Source: Burkholderia sp. H160 (lineage in GTDB: Bacteria; Pseudomonadota; Gammaproteobacteria; Burkholderiales; Burkholderiaceae). Taken from it: a stretch of DNA of 64,000 nucleotides. Position 1 is the stretch's first letter, and each line of letters starts with the position of its first letter. The position numbers and the translations under genes are program-made. Below, piece by piece: positions 20,007 to 28,610 of the stretch. The stretch spans positions 1 to 64,000 of the forward strand of contig ABYL01000025.1 in NCBI GenBank assembly GCA_000173575.1, written 5' to 3'. The notes beneath the pieces were generated by a model. The model was not told the DNA's origin. It searched no databases and saw nothing but the letters and a program-made list of their open reading frames with translations.

Positions 20007-20840
20007 TCAGACCTGGCGCAACGTTGTGTCGAGCGCGCGGGCGGCGACGCGATCGCCCTCGGTCGTCAGCGCGGCGCGGAAAACGGTCTGCCGGTTATGA
20101 CCCGCGGCAGCGGGCGAATCCCACAGCAACTCGATCTTCGGACGCACGCCGAACGTGCTGCGCGCAAGCGAGGGCGCCGCTGACGCGCCGGCCTTGCCCG
20201 CCGCGCCGAACACGACCGCGGGCGTGGGGGCCGGCGTCGAACGCACTTGAGGGCCGCTTGCCCAACGCACCGACAATTCGCGCGCATCGTATTGCCCGAC
20301 CTTGCGCCGCTCGGCCCACACGACGACGGTGCGCGTCAGCGGATCGAGCGACACTGCATAACGACCGATCGCGAAACGCCGCGCCGCGACGTTGGTGCGC
20401 CACAAGGGCAGCGGCCGACAGATCCACACGACACTCGCATACAGCACCGGCGCCGCGAGCAGCCAGCCGTTGGTGGCCGCGACCGCCTGCACCGCGCGAC
20501 GCCAGCCGGCGCTCGCGACGAACGCGCCGACCGTCCACAGCGCAAACAGCAACCCGAGGAACGCGAACAGGCGCAGCGCCTGACGCAGCCATTGCGGCAG
20601 CGGATGAAACGGACGCTCGGCGACGGCGCGCGCGCCCGGCAGGAAGATCAGCAGGAACAGAAAGACGAGGTTGATGCACGCCCACGGCGAAGACGCCATC
20701 GCGGTCAGCGCGGTGGTCAGGCTCATCTGCGCCATCGAGAAAAACCAGCGGGCGGCGAGCACGAGACCGATGGCGCGCAACGTAAAAATCGTTCCGGCGC
20801 CGGGCGCGGCGTTCGCACGCGTCTCTTTCGTACTCGCCAA
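20007..20840 (-). CDS. Unrecognised inner membrane protein
   Basis: I do not recognise the family. From a TTG at 20840 the 277-aa product has four hydrophobic segments in its first 150 residues: ALRAIGLVLAARWFF onwards, a Leu/Phe-rich helix LVFLFLLIFLPG, a third around LGLLFALWTVGAF, and a fourth around APVLYASVVWICRPL. A basic soluble C-terminal domain of about 120 residues follows. TTG is preferred because AGGAGG lies 5 bases upstream. The in-frame ATG at 20891 falls inside a perfect TATAAT hexamer and would lie upstream of the transcript start. It sits between DUF2214 and the glycosyltransferase, same strand as both. Confidence 0.6.
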   Translation of the reverse strand: MASTKETRANAAPGAGTIFTLRAIGLVLAARWFFSMAQMSLTTALTAMASSPWACINLVFLFLLIFLPGARAVAERPFHPLPQWLRQALRLFAFLGLLFALWTVGAFVASAGWRRAVQAVAATNGWLLAAPVLYASVVWICRPLPLWRTNVAARRFAIGRYAVSLDPLTRTVVVWAERRKVGQYDARELSVRWASGPQVRSTPAPTPAVVFGAAGKAGASAAPSLARSTFGVRPKIELLWDSPAAAGHNRQTVFRAALTTEGDRVAARALDTTLRQV

Positions 20841-20889
20841 GGCATCCTCCTGTCGTCGGCGGCGCCGCAGCCCATTTTGCGGCACGGCC

Positions 20890-20895
20890 ATTATA
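20890..20895 (-). promoter_or_regulatory. -10 hexamer of the membrane-protein gene
   Basis: A perfect TATAAT on the minus strand, 50 bases upstream of the TTG start. No good -35 hexamer is visible at the expected distance. Confidence 0.4.
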
Positions 20896-20982
20896 GGGAT
20901 ATTACCGAGACTGGCCCGTTCGCGCCGCGCGGAATCCCGAATTTTCGGATGCGCGCCGAAGAAAAACGCGGCGCGCATGCAA

Positions 20983-21017
20983 CAACGCCCCGCCGGCAAC
21001 ATGCCGGCGGGGCGTTG
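20983..21017 (-). terminator. Terminator after glycosyltransferase gene
   Basis: A perfect 16-bp GC-rich stem (20983-20998 with 21002-21017) with a three-base loop sits 78 bases past the glycosyltransferase stop. The T-tract is poor, so its efficiency is uncertain. Confidence 0.6.
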
Positions 21018-21094
21018 AAAGCAGCGAGGAAAGCGTGCAACGTGCTCCTGCTACTTTATCTACTGCGAATCAACTGCGGCGATTCAACCGCCAA

Positions 21095-22159
21095 TCAGCC
21101 CGCGTTGACTTCGCGCAGCACCGTGCGATGCTTGCGGCGCAGCAGCTCTTCATACACGGCGACGTAGTTCTGCGCCATCACCTTCGACGTGAAACGTGCT
21201 TCGAACGCCTTGCGCACGCCAGCGCGGGGCAGCGTGTGCAGACGCTTCAGAGCCGCGACCGCGCTGATTTCGTCTTCCACGACGAAACCCGACACGCCGT
21301 TTTCGATCACTTCCGGCACCGAACCGCGATTGAACGCGATCACCGGCGTACCGCAAGCCATTGCTTCGATCATCACCAGGCCGAACGGCTCCGGCCAGTC
21401 GATCGGGAACACCAGCGCATGCGCGTTGCCGAGGAACTCACGCTTTTCGGCTTCGCCGATTTCGCCGATGTACTCGACGTGCGGGAGCGCCATCAGCGGC
21501 TTGATCACTTCTTCGTAATAGGCACGGTCGGCCTTGTCGATCTTGGCGGCGACCTTGAGCTTCATGCCTGCCTGGCCGGCGATGCGGATCGCGCGGTCGA
21601 GACCCTTCTCCGGCGAGACGCGGCCGAGGAATGCGAGGTAGCCTGGTTCGACGTCGGGGATCGGCGTGAGCACGTTTTCCGGCAGACCGTGGTAGACGGT
21701 TTGCAGCCAGTTCGCCTGTTGCAGCGGGATGCGCTGGTTGTCGGAAATCGACACGACCGGCACGTCATTGAACGTATTGAAGATCGGCTGCAATTCCGGC
21801 AGATCGAGACGGCCGTGCATCGTGGTCACGAACGGCACCGGCTGACGCGCAAACAGCGAGAACGGGTAGTAGTCGATGTGGAAATGCAGCACGTCGAATT
21901 CGTCCGCGCGGCGGCGCACTTCTTCGAGCAGCAGCATGTGCGGCGCCATTACGTCGCGGATCGTCGGGTCGAGGCGCAGCGCCTGCGGCCAGAAAGCTTC
22001 GAGCTTCGCCGAGGTTTGCGAATCGCCGCTTGCAAACAGCGTGACGTCGTGGCCCTGCTCGACCAGCGCCTCGGTCAGATTGGACACCACGCGTTCCGTA
22101 CCACCGTACAGCTTGGGAGGAACCGCCTCGTGCAGCGGAGCGATTTGAGCGATTCGCAT
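21095..22159 (-). CDS. GT4-family glycosyltransferase
   Basis: A 354-aa retaining glycosyltransferase of GT-B fold. The N-terminal loop PPKLYGGTERVVSNL is the donor/acceptor cleft motif. The C-terminal half carries LAFLGRVSPEKGLDRAI and the EX7E catalytic/nucleotide motif EPFGLVMIE, followed by ACGTPVIAF. Close relatives are often annotated as GT family 1/4 involved in surface glycan or sucrose/trehalose-type chemistry, but the acceptor cannot be deduced. There are no membrane segments. The ATG at 22159 matches family N-termini. It is transcribed away from the second ABC exporter, from the wide gap at 22160-22864. Confidence 0.88.
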   Translation of the reverse strand: MRIAQIAPLHEAVPPKLYGGTERVVSNLTEALVEQGHDVTLFASGDSQTSAKLEAFWPQALRLDPTIRDVMAPHMLLLEEVRRRADEFDVLHFHIDYYPFSLFARQPVPFVTTMHGRLDLPELQPIFNTFNDVPVVSISDNQRIPLQQANWLQTVYHGLPENVLTPIPDVEPGYLAFLGRVSPEKGLDRAIRIAGQAGMKLKVAAKIDKADRAYYEEVIKPLMALPHVEYIGEIGEAEKREFLGNAHALVFPIDWPEPFGLVMIEAMACGTPVIAFNRGSVPEVIENGVSGFVVEDEISAVAALKRLHTLPRAGVRKAFEARFTSKVMAQNYVAVYEELLRRKHRTVLREVNAG

Positions 22160-22864
22160 ATTGACGAACTCCTAGTAAAAAATCAGGCAAAAGTACTGCA
22201 TTTGGAAAAAGCGACTCGCTTGCTCGCCAGGGCAGTCTGGCCGGAGATGCCGGCGCGGGCCTGATTCTTTTGAGAAATCCTGCGATGGATCGCTTCGATA
22301 ACGAGCCCAGACCAGTTAGTCAGCGTCTGCGCATGTGCGAGTAAACGCGCATGGGAAACCTACGTTGACAAACTGTCAGAAAATTTGCCGGGCTAATGAG
22401 CACGCATTATCGATGCGCGCATTCTTGCCGCACCACAGCATTTCAAAGTCTTTACGTTGTTACAAACGTGAAACACTTTGCAAACCCTTGTTCTATAAGA
22501 GACTTCTACAGTCTCTAGGGGTTTTGGCGACGCACGGCGGTACTGTGTCTGTGAACTCTGTCGCACCAACCTTGCCGGCACATTTGAAAAATTGCCGCGC
22601 CGCGGTTGAATGCAATTTGTAATTGTATCTCGAAATTGTCCGCAATTTGCGTGGATCGCCCGGCGGCTGGTGCGTCGCGACGACGCAGATCGCGGCGGTC
22701 CATCGCGAAATCAATCGCGCCAAAAGCCCGGATACACAGGGCGCAATCGCTTTTGGATGTTTACAATGCGAAGCATCGGCTGCACGGAGAGCCCTGCTTT
22801 TCCGTGTGGTCCGCGCTTTGCTTGCACAACCCGCAACACATCGATCTCAGCTCAATTGGAACAC
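22160..22864. other. Divergent intergenic region, AT-richer
   Basis: About 700 bases between the glycosyltransferase and the second exporter. The stretch 22320-22640 is visibly poorer in GC than its surroundings. A 95-codon open frame at 22335-22622 has no recognisable pattern and I do not call it. The region must hold promoters for both divergent genes. I cannot point to a strong pair of hexamers. Its base composition would also suit a small RNA or regulator-binding region. Confidence 0.45.
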
Positions 22865-24691
22865 TTGACCATCGCCCAGCGTAACGCCCAGAACGCAAAG
22901 CTCGCGAGCTATGCGCACCGGCCGCTTGCGTTTCTCTTCCGCTTTATCCGCCGCCATCCAGTCGCGCATGCGATCGTGTTGTGCAGCGTGTTTGCGGCCG
23001 TGGGCTGTGCGCTCGCTTCGCAATACGCGATCAAGCATCTGATCGACGTACTCGCCGGCGGCCGGCATCATCCGGGCCCGCTGTGGAGCGCGTTCGCGAT
23101 CCTCGTCGGCCTGATCGCCGCCGACAACCTCTTGTGGCGGGTCGGCGGCTGGTTCGCCGCGCACACGTTCGTCGCCGTGACGGGCGATCTGCGGCGCGAT
23201 CTGTTCCAGTACCTCAGTGGCCACTCGCCGACCTACTACGCCGAGAAGCAGCCCGGCATGCTGGCAAGCCGGATCACCGCGACCTCGAACGCCGTCTACA
23301 CCGCCGAAAACACCACCGCCTGGAACGTGCTGCCGCCGTGCATCGCGGTGCTCGGCGCGATCGTGATGATCATTTTGGTGAACCCGCTGATGGCCGCCGG
23401 CCTGATGCTGTGCTCGGCGATCCTGTCAGTGGTGCTGTACAAGCTCGCGGGCCGCGGCTCCGCGCGCCACCATAATTTCGCGACCAAAGCGGCATCGGTC
23501 GACGGCGAACTCGTCGACGTGATCAGCAATATGGCCCTCGTGCGCGCGTTCGGCATGACGTTTCGCGAGCAGCGCCGGTTTGCCTCGACGGTCAAGTCGG
23601 AAATGGACGCGCGCCAACAAAGCCTGCTGTATCTGGAAAAGCTGCGTCTGCTGCACGCCGTGATCACCGCGCTGCTGTCGGCCGGCCTGCTCGGCTGGGC
23701 GCTGTGGCTGTGGGACCAGGGCCGCGCGACCTCGGGCGACATCGTCCTCGTCAGCTCGCTCGGCTTCACGATCCTGCACGGCACGCGCGACCTGGCCGTC
23801 GCGCTCGTCGACGTCACACAGCACGTCGCGCGACTCGCGGAAGCCGTGCGTACACTGCTCGAACCGCACGGCATGCCCGATCGCGACGACGCGACGGAAC
23901 TCGTGCCGCAGGGCGGCCGCGTCACGTTCGACAACGTCACGTTCGCCTATCCGCGCCGCCGGGCAATTCTCGATCACTTCGACCTCAAAATCGAACCGGG
24001 TCAGCGCGTCGGCCTGATCGGCAAATCGGGCGCCGGCAAATCGACGGTGCTCGCGCTTTTGCAGCGTTTCTACGAAACCCAGGGTGGCGCGATCAGGATC
24101 GACGGTCAGGACATCGCGGCGATCACCCAGGACAGCCTGCGCCACGCGATCGCGCTGGTGCCCCAGGACATCTCCCTGTTTCATCGCTCGGTGTACGAGA
24201 ACATCGCGTATGGCCGCCCGGAAGCGAGCCGCGAGGAAGTGCTCGCCGCCGCGCGCGAGGCCCGTTGCGCGGACTTTATCGAAGCGATGCCGGAAGGCTA
24301 TGACACGATCGTCGGCGACCGCGGCGTGAAGCTGTCGGGCGGCCAGCGCCAGCGTATCGCGATCGCGCGCGCGATTCTGAAGAACGCGCCGATCCTGCTA
24401 CTCGACGAAGCCACGTCCGCACTCGACAGCGCGTCCGAAGAATCGATCCAGAAGGCGCTCGACCGGCTGATGGTCGGGCGCACCGTGATTGCAATCGCGC
24501 ACCGTCTGTCGACGCTGAACAACTTCGACAGGATCATCGTGATGAGCGCCGGCAAGGTCATCGACGACGGCTCGCCGGAAGAACTGCGCCAGCGTCCGGG
24601 CCTCTATCGCGACCTGCTCTCGAAGCAGTATGGCAAGGGCCAGACGCTGCATATCGGCGGCAAGAAGGTCGACGAACAGCACGTGGCCTGA
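22865..24691 (+). CDS. Second ABC exporter, fused permease and ATPase
   Basis: Type I ABC half-exporter. Six membrane helices lie in residues about 20-300. The ATPase domain has Walker A GKSGAGKSTVLALL, signature LSGGQRQRIAIARA, Walker B ILLLDEATSALDSAS and the H-loop AIAHRLST. Homology begins around IAQRNAQNAKLASYAHRPL. The start is set at TTG 22865 with a weak GGA upstream, giving 608 aa. The frame is open further upstream (ATG at 22758), but that part looks non-conserved, so the true start is uncertain. Substrate unknown. A bidirectional terminator separates it from otsA. Confidence 0.9.
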   Translation: MTIAQRNAQNAKLASYAHRPLAFLFRFIRRHPVAHAIVLCSVFAAVGCALASQYAIKHLIDVLAGGRHHPGPLWSAFAILVGLIAADNLLWRVGGWFAAHTFVAVTGDLRRDLFQYLSGHSPTYYAEKQPGMLASRITATSNAVYTAENTTAWNVLPPCIAVLGAIVMIILVNPLMAAGLMLCSAILSVVLYKLAGRGSARHHNFATKAASVDGELVDVISNMALVRAFGMTFREQRRFASTVKSEMDARQQSLLYLEKLRLLHAVITALLSAGLLGWALWLWDQGRATSGDIVLVSSLGFTILHGTRDLAVALVDVTQHVARLAEAVRTLLEPHGMPDRDDATELVPQGGRVTFDNVTFAYPRRRAILDHFDLKIEPGQRVGLIGKSGAGKSTVLALLQRFYETQGGAIRIDGQDIAAITQDSLRHAIALVPQDISLFHRSVYENIAYGRPEASREEVLAAAREARCADFIEAMPEGYDTIVGDRGVKLSGGQRQRIAIARAILKNAPILLLDEATSALDSASEESIQKALDRLMVGRTVIAIAHRLSTLNNFDRIIVMSAGKVIDDGSPEELRQRPGLYRDLLSKQYGKGQTLHIGGKKVDEQHVA

Positions 24692-24730
24692 AGAATGAGG
24701 CCCGCAGGGTCCGCGCCCTGCGCGTCGCAT

Positions 24731-24760
24731 GAAAAAAGCCGCTCCCTGGAGCGGCTTTTT
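24731..24760. terminator. Bidirectional terminator between ABC exporter and otsA
   Basis: A stem of about 12 bp (24733-24744 with 24749-24760) is flanked by AAAAAA on one side and TTTTT on the other. It can therefore terminate both the plus-strand exporter and the convergent otsA. Confidence 0.85.
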
Positions 24761-24777
24761 GCTGTGTGGCTTGCGGC

Positions 24778-26256
24778 TTAACCGGTCACGCTCTCGCGCG
24801 CCGCCCTCTTCCTCGCGGCGCCGGCCGCACCCGTAGCAGCGCGCGCCTTCCCGCTTCTACCTCGCTTCGCGCCGTCGACGTTCTGCAGATCGCGCATGAA
24901 GTTATCGCGCCACACCGACACGTTGTTCTCGCGCAGCTGCGCCATCATGTCGCGATAGCGCGCCTGGCGCTCGGCGAGCGGCATGCCGAGCGCCTGCGCG
25001 AGCGCTTCGGCCATGCCGTCGATATCGACCGGATTGACGATCAGCGCGCCATCGAGCTCCTGCGCCGCGCCAGCGAAGCGCGACAGCACCAGCACGCCGG
25101 GATTCTCCGGATCCTGCGCCGATACGTATTCCTTTGCGACGAGGTTCATGCCGTCGCGTAACGGCGTCACATAGCCGACGTGCGCGGTACGGAACAGCGC
25201 CGCCAGCACCGAGCGCTCGTACTGCTTGTGGATGTAAAGGATCGGCGTCCAGTCGAGCTCGGCGAAACGTCCATTGATCCGTCCCGACTCGCCTTCGAGC
25301 TGCAGCCGGATGTCCTGATACGCGTGCAAGTCGGCGCGCGTCGGCGGCGCGATCTGCAGGAACGACACCTTGTTGCGCTGCGCGGCCGCGTGCTCGAGCA
25401 GGCGCTCGAACGCACGGAAGCGCTCAACGAGCCCTTTCGAATAATCGAGCCGGTCGACGCTCATGATGAGCTTGCGCGAATGCAGCGTCGCCTTCATCGT
25501 GCGTACCGGCTTGCCGCGTTCGCCCGCCTTCGCGAGCTCGGCGATCTCGTCCGGATAGACGCCGATCGGATACGCCGATGCGCGCAGCGTGCGACCAAAC
25601 GCATGCACGGTGAGCGGACCTTTCGCCGATGCCTCGATCGAGCCGCCCGCCTCGTTGATCACGTAGTCGCAGAACGCGCGCAGATCGGGGCCGGTCTGGA
25701 AGCCGAGCAGGTCGAACGAACACAGCGCCTCGACGAGCTCGCGATGCGGCGGCACCGTCAGCAGCACCTGCGAGGCCGGAAACGGAATGTGCAGAAAAAA
25801 ACCGATGCGGTTCTTCACGCCTGCCGAGCGCAGCGCCTGCGCGAACGGGATCAGGTGATAGTCGTGCACCCAGATCACGTCGTCTTCGCGCAGGAGCGGC
25901 ACGAGTTGCTGCGCGAGCCACGCATTGACGCGGCAGTAGCCTTCGAAGTCGTGCCGGTCGTAGTGCAGCAGGTCGGATCGATAGTGGAACGCGGGCCACA
26001 GCGTCGCGTTCGAGAAACCGCGGTAGTACTGGTCGTAATCGCGGCGCATCAGCGGCACGGTTGCGAAGGTCACCGGACCGCGCTCCTCGAGCTTGATCTG
26101 CGGCTGGCCGGAGGTGAGCACGTCGCCGCTCCAGCCGAACCACATGCCGCCGGTCTCCTTCAGCGCGTCGTACACGCCGACCGCCAGACCGCCCGCCGCC
26201 GGGCCGCCCTCCGAAATGGGCGCCACACGGTTCGAAACAATGATCAGTCGGCTCAT
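24778..26256 (-). CDS. otsA: Trehalose-6-phosphate synthase (GT20)
   Basis: Transfers glucose from UDP-glucose to glucose-6-phosphate. The protein starts [13 protein letters not shown], with the glycine loop [16 protein letters not shown]. The sugar-phosphate site region [14 protein letters not shown] and the donor-site region [20 protein letters not shown] are present. The core ends at about residue 460. Residues 464-492 are an added Lys/Arg/Ala tail ([13 protein letters not shown] and AARKRAARE). The ATG at 26256 agrees with the family N-terminus. It lies 52 bases downstream of otsB, so the pair forms an operon for trehalose made under osmotic or desiccation stress. Confidence 0.96.
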   Translation of the reverse strand: MSRLIIVSNRVAPISEGGPAAGGLAVGVYDALKETGGMWFGWSGDVLTSGQPQIKLEERGPVTFATVPLMRRDYDQYYRGFSNATLWPAFHYRSDLLHYDRHDFEGYCRVNAWLAQQLVPLLREDDVIWVHDYHLIPFAQALRSAGVKNRIGFFLHIPFPASQVLLTVPPHRELVEALCSFDLLGFQTGPDLRAFCDYVINEAGGSIEASAKGPLTVHAFGRTLRASAYPIGVYPDEIAELAKAGERGKPVRTMKATLHSRKLIMSVDRLDYSKGLVERFRAFERLLEHAAAQRNKVSFLQIAPPTRADLHAYQDIRLQLEGESGRINGRFAELDWTPILYIHKQYERSVLAALFRTAHVGYVTPLRDGMNLVAKEYVSAQDPENPGVLVLSRFAGAAQELDGALIVNPVDIDGMAEALAQALGMPLAERQARYRDMMAQLRENNVSVWRDNFMRDLQNVDGAKRGRSGKARAATGAAGAARKRAARESVTG

Positions 26257-26308
26257 GAAGCGCGATTCCCGATGCAGTATGTAGTTTTCGTTGAACGGGG
26301 CGCCGGCG

Positions 26309-27058
26309 TCAGGCGCCGCGCGCCGCCGCGACAATCGTTTCGAGCCAGTCGAGCAGTGACGACACCGATTCGACGCGCGTGCGCGCCATCGTTTCGCCCG
26401 CCCCGACCTTGATCGACAGACCGCCGCGCTCGTTGACGACCGCGAAGCCCTTTTCGTCCGTCAGATCGTCGCCGGCGAATACCGGCGTGCGGCCGGTGAA
26501 CGGCAGCTCGTCGAGAAAGGCACGCGTCGCGCGGCCCTTGTCGACATCTTTCGGCTTGATCTCATAGACCATCTTGCCGGGCTGCAGCACATACGACGTG
26601 GGGTAATCGGCGACGAGCCGCTCAGTCGCCTCGCGCGCGACCGGCTCGCGGTCCGGCGCATTGCGGTAGTGCAGCGCGAGCGCCGCGCCCTTGATCTCGA
26701 GCAGCATGCCCGGATGTTCGTTGACGACCTGCGCGAGCACCTGCTCCATGCGCAACAGGCGCTGGTCGTGAAAGCCGATGCGCTGCGTGTCGCCATTCGC
26801 GTCGCGCCGCTCGGCGCCGTGCAGGCCAGCGACCGGCAGATCGGGCATGCCGAGAAAACTGTCGATGCTGTCGATGCCGCGCCCCGACACCACTGCGACC
26901 GCGCCATTCGTGAGACTGCGCAGTTCGCGCAGCAGGTCGATCACGCGCGGCTGGACCAGCACGCCGTCCGGCGTGGGGGCGAGTTCGACGAGCGTGCCGT
27001 CGAAATCGAAGAAAAATGCCGTCTCGCTCGGAGACAGAACAGCCGGAAGTGCTTGCAT
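26309..27058 (-). CDS. otsB: Trehalose-6-phosphate phosphatase
   Basis: Removes phosphate from trehalose-6-phosphate to give trehalose. It is a HAD-superfamily enzyme with motif I FFFDFDGTLVELAP, motif II VVSGRG, Lys-containing motif III region KPKDVDKGRA and motif IV AGDDLTDEKGF. Start taken at ATG 27058 (MQALPAVLSPSE), giving 249 aa. An upstream in-frame ATG (MAERRTQ) is possible. First gene of otsB-otsA. Confidence 0.95.
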   Translation of the reverse strand: MQALPAVLSPSETAFFFDFDGTLVELAPTPDGVLVQPRVIDLLRELRSLTNGAVAVVSGRGIDSIDSFLGMPDLPVAGLHGAERRDANGDTQRIGFHDQRLLRMEQVLAQVVNEHPGMLLEIKGAALALHYRNAPDREPVAREATERLVADYPTSYVLQPGKMVYEIKPKDVDKGRATRAFLDELPFTGRTPVFAGDDLTDEKGFAVVNERGGLSIKVGAGETMARTRVESVSSLLDWLETIVAAARGA

Positions 27059-27342
27059 TGCCTGGGTTCGCCTTTCAGCCATCTGGGGCCGGAAAAGTGT
27101 GCGCATCTTACCGCGCATCGGTCAATTTTTCGAGAAAGTGAGCTGGGACTCAAGCCCGGCGGGCGGTCTGTCCGCCTGGATGGGTCCATTGCGTTCAAAA
27201 GCGCAACGATCGGAATTCACGCGCCTTTTAGCCACCTGCGTCATATTGCCTCGCAAATCGTGCGCCCGGCGCGCCGCGCGACGCTGGCGGCGATTTTGCG
27301 CTACAGTCGCTGCCACGCGGTCAGTCGGCGTGGTGAACATCG

Positions 27343-28086
27343 TTGCACGCTCTTGCTCCATCGATTCGTGTTGCCTGCTCTTCAATCGAGTCATTGAACC
27401 CTGCTTTGTTCCCGCCCCTCCCACTCCAGCCCCCGCAACCGAACCCGTTCCGCTCACGACCCGGGCGACTGACGCACGGGTCGGCACGCCGTTTCGCCGC
27501 GGGAGCGACGCTGGGTACGCTGATCGCGCTCGCCGCACTGACCGGTTGCACGCAGCGCGCCGAGCCGTGGCAGTTGACCAACGTGACCGGCCATCTGCCG
27601 GATCTGGACTTCACATTGACCGACGACGCCGGTCGTCCCGTCAGCGCCGCTGCGTTCAAAGGCCGGGCATCGCTCGTCTACTTCGGCTACACACATTGCC
27701 CGGACGTCTGCCCCGAAACGATGGGTCGACTGATGCAGGTGCTCGGCAAGCTTGGCCCTGATGCGCAGAAAGTGCGCATCCTGTTCATCACCGTCGATCC
27801 CGCGCGCGACACGCCGCAAGCCTTGCACGACTATGTCGGCGCGTTCGACGCCCAGCACGCCGAAGGGCTGACGGGCACCGACTCGCAGATCGAGTCGCTG
27901 GCGAAGCGCTACCGGGTCGCGTATCAGATGGAAAAGCGCGACCCGAACGGCAGCTACGAGGTCACGCACAGTTCCGCCGTCTATGTGTTCGACAGCCAGG
28001 GCCACGCGCGCCTGCTCGCCACCGATCACGACACACCCGATGCGATCGCGCAGGACCTGCGCCGCGTCATCGATGACCAATCCTGA
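27343..28086 (+). CDS. SCO1/SenC-type copper chaperone lipoprotein
   Basis: Thioredoxin-fold protein that loads copper into the CuA site of cytochrome oxidase. The redox/copper motif YTHCPDVCPETMG (Cys119, Cys123 in this frame) and a late histidine in YEVTHSSAVYV form the metal site. A lipobox LTGC lies at 66-69 after a hydrophobic stretch, so the mature protein is probably a periplasm-facing lipoprotein. The start is unsure: the first 45 residues are Pro-rich and unlike a signal peptide, and a non-ATG start nearer the hydrophobic stretch is likely. It leads a three-gene copper/oxidase set with PCu(A)C and CtaG. Confidence 0.9.
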   Translation: MHALAPSIRVACSSIESLNPALFPPLPLQPPQPNPFRSRPGRLTHGSARRFAAGATLGTLIALAALTGCTQRAEPWQLTNVTGHLPDLDFTLTDDAGRPVSAAAFKGRASLVYFGYTHCPDVCPETMGRLMQVLGKLGPDAQKVRILFITVDPARDTPQALHDYVGAFDAQHAEGLTGTDSQIESLAKRYRVAYQMEKRDPNGSYEVTHSSAVYVFDSQGHARLLATDHDTPDAIAQDLRRVIDDQS

Positions 28087-28109
28087 TTTTTACCCGATCC
28101 CAATCCAAC

Positions 28110-28571
28110 ATGACGATCAAGCTCAAACCGTTCGCTTCCCTCGCCTGCTCACTCGCGCTGTCGTTCGGCGTCTTGTCGACCGCGCAGGCGGCCGATGCTC
28201 ACGCGATCAGCGTCAAGGACGCGTGGGTGCGCTGGCTGCCGAATAACCTGCCCGCGGCCGGCTACGCGACGCTCGTCAACGCAAGCGACAAGCCGATCGA
28301 CCTCGTCGATATTTCGAGCGACGACTACGGCGACGCGATGCTGCATCAAACGGTATCGAACGGTTCGTCGCAGAAGATGGTGATGGTCGACAAGCTGACT
28401 GTGCCCGCGCATGGCACGGTCGCGATTGCGCCCGGCGGCTATCACGTGATGCTCGAGGAGGCGAAGCACAAGATCGCGCCCGGCGACACCGTGCATTTGA
28501 CGCTGAAGTTCTCCGATGGCGAAACGGTGAGCGCGCCGTTCGCGGTCAAGTCGCCGGGCCAGACCAAGTAA
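28110..28571 (+). CDS. Periplasmic PCu(A)C copper chaperone
   Basis: A 153-aa exported protein with signal peptide MTIKLKPFASLACSLALSFG and likely cleavage after AQA (residue 27). The family copper motif H-X10-M-X21-H-X-M is met exactly by His79, Met90, His112 and Met114. PCu(A)C proteins deliver Cu(I) to SCO or directly to oxidase subunit II. It begins 24 bases after the SCO1-like gene and is followed 40 bases later by the CtaG-like gene, so copper delivery to a terminal oxidase is the shared role. Confidence 0.95.
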   Translation: MTIKLKPFASLACSLALSFGVLSTAQAADAHAISVKDAWVRWLPNNLPAAGYATLVNASDKPIDLVDISSDDYGDAMLHQTVSNGSSQKMVMVDKLTVPAHGTVAIAPGGYHVMLEEAKHKIAPGDTVHLTLKFSDGETVSAPFAVKSPGQTK

Positions 28572-28610
28572 GCGGCACCACGGGCCACCGCCACCGCAAA
28601 CGACATCGCC

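Noticed and set aside
22335-22622. A 95-codon frame in the AT-richer gap before the second ABC exporter
   Set aside because: No recognisable pattern, no good ribosome site, and mixed composition. Not enough to call a gene.
22610-22864. Upstream extension of the second ABC exporter
   Set aside because: The added residues look like translated non-coding DNA. Homology starts around the TTG at 22865. An ATG at 22758 remains possible.
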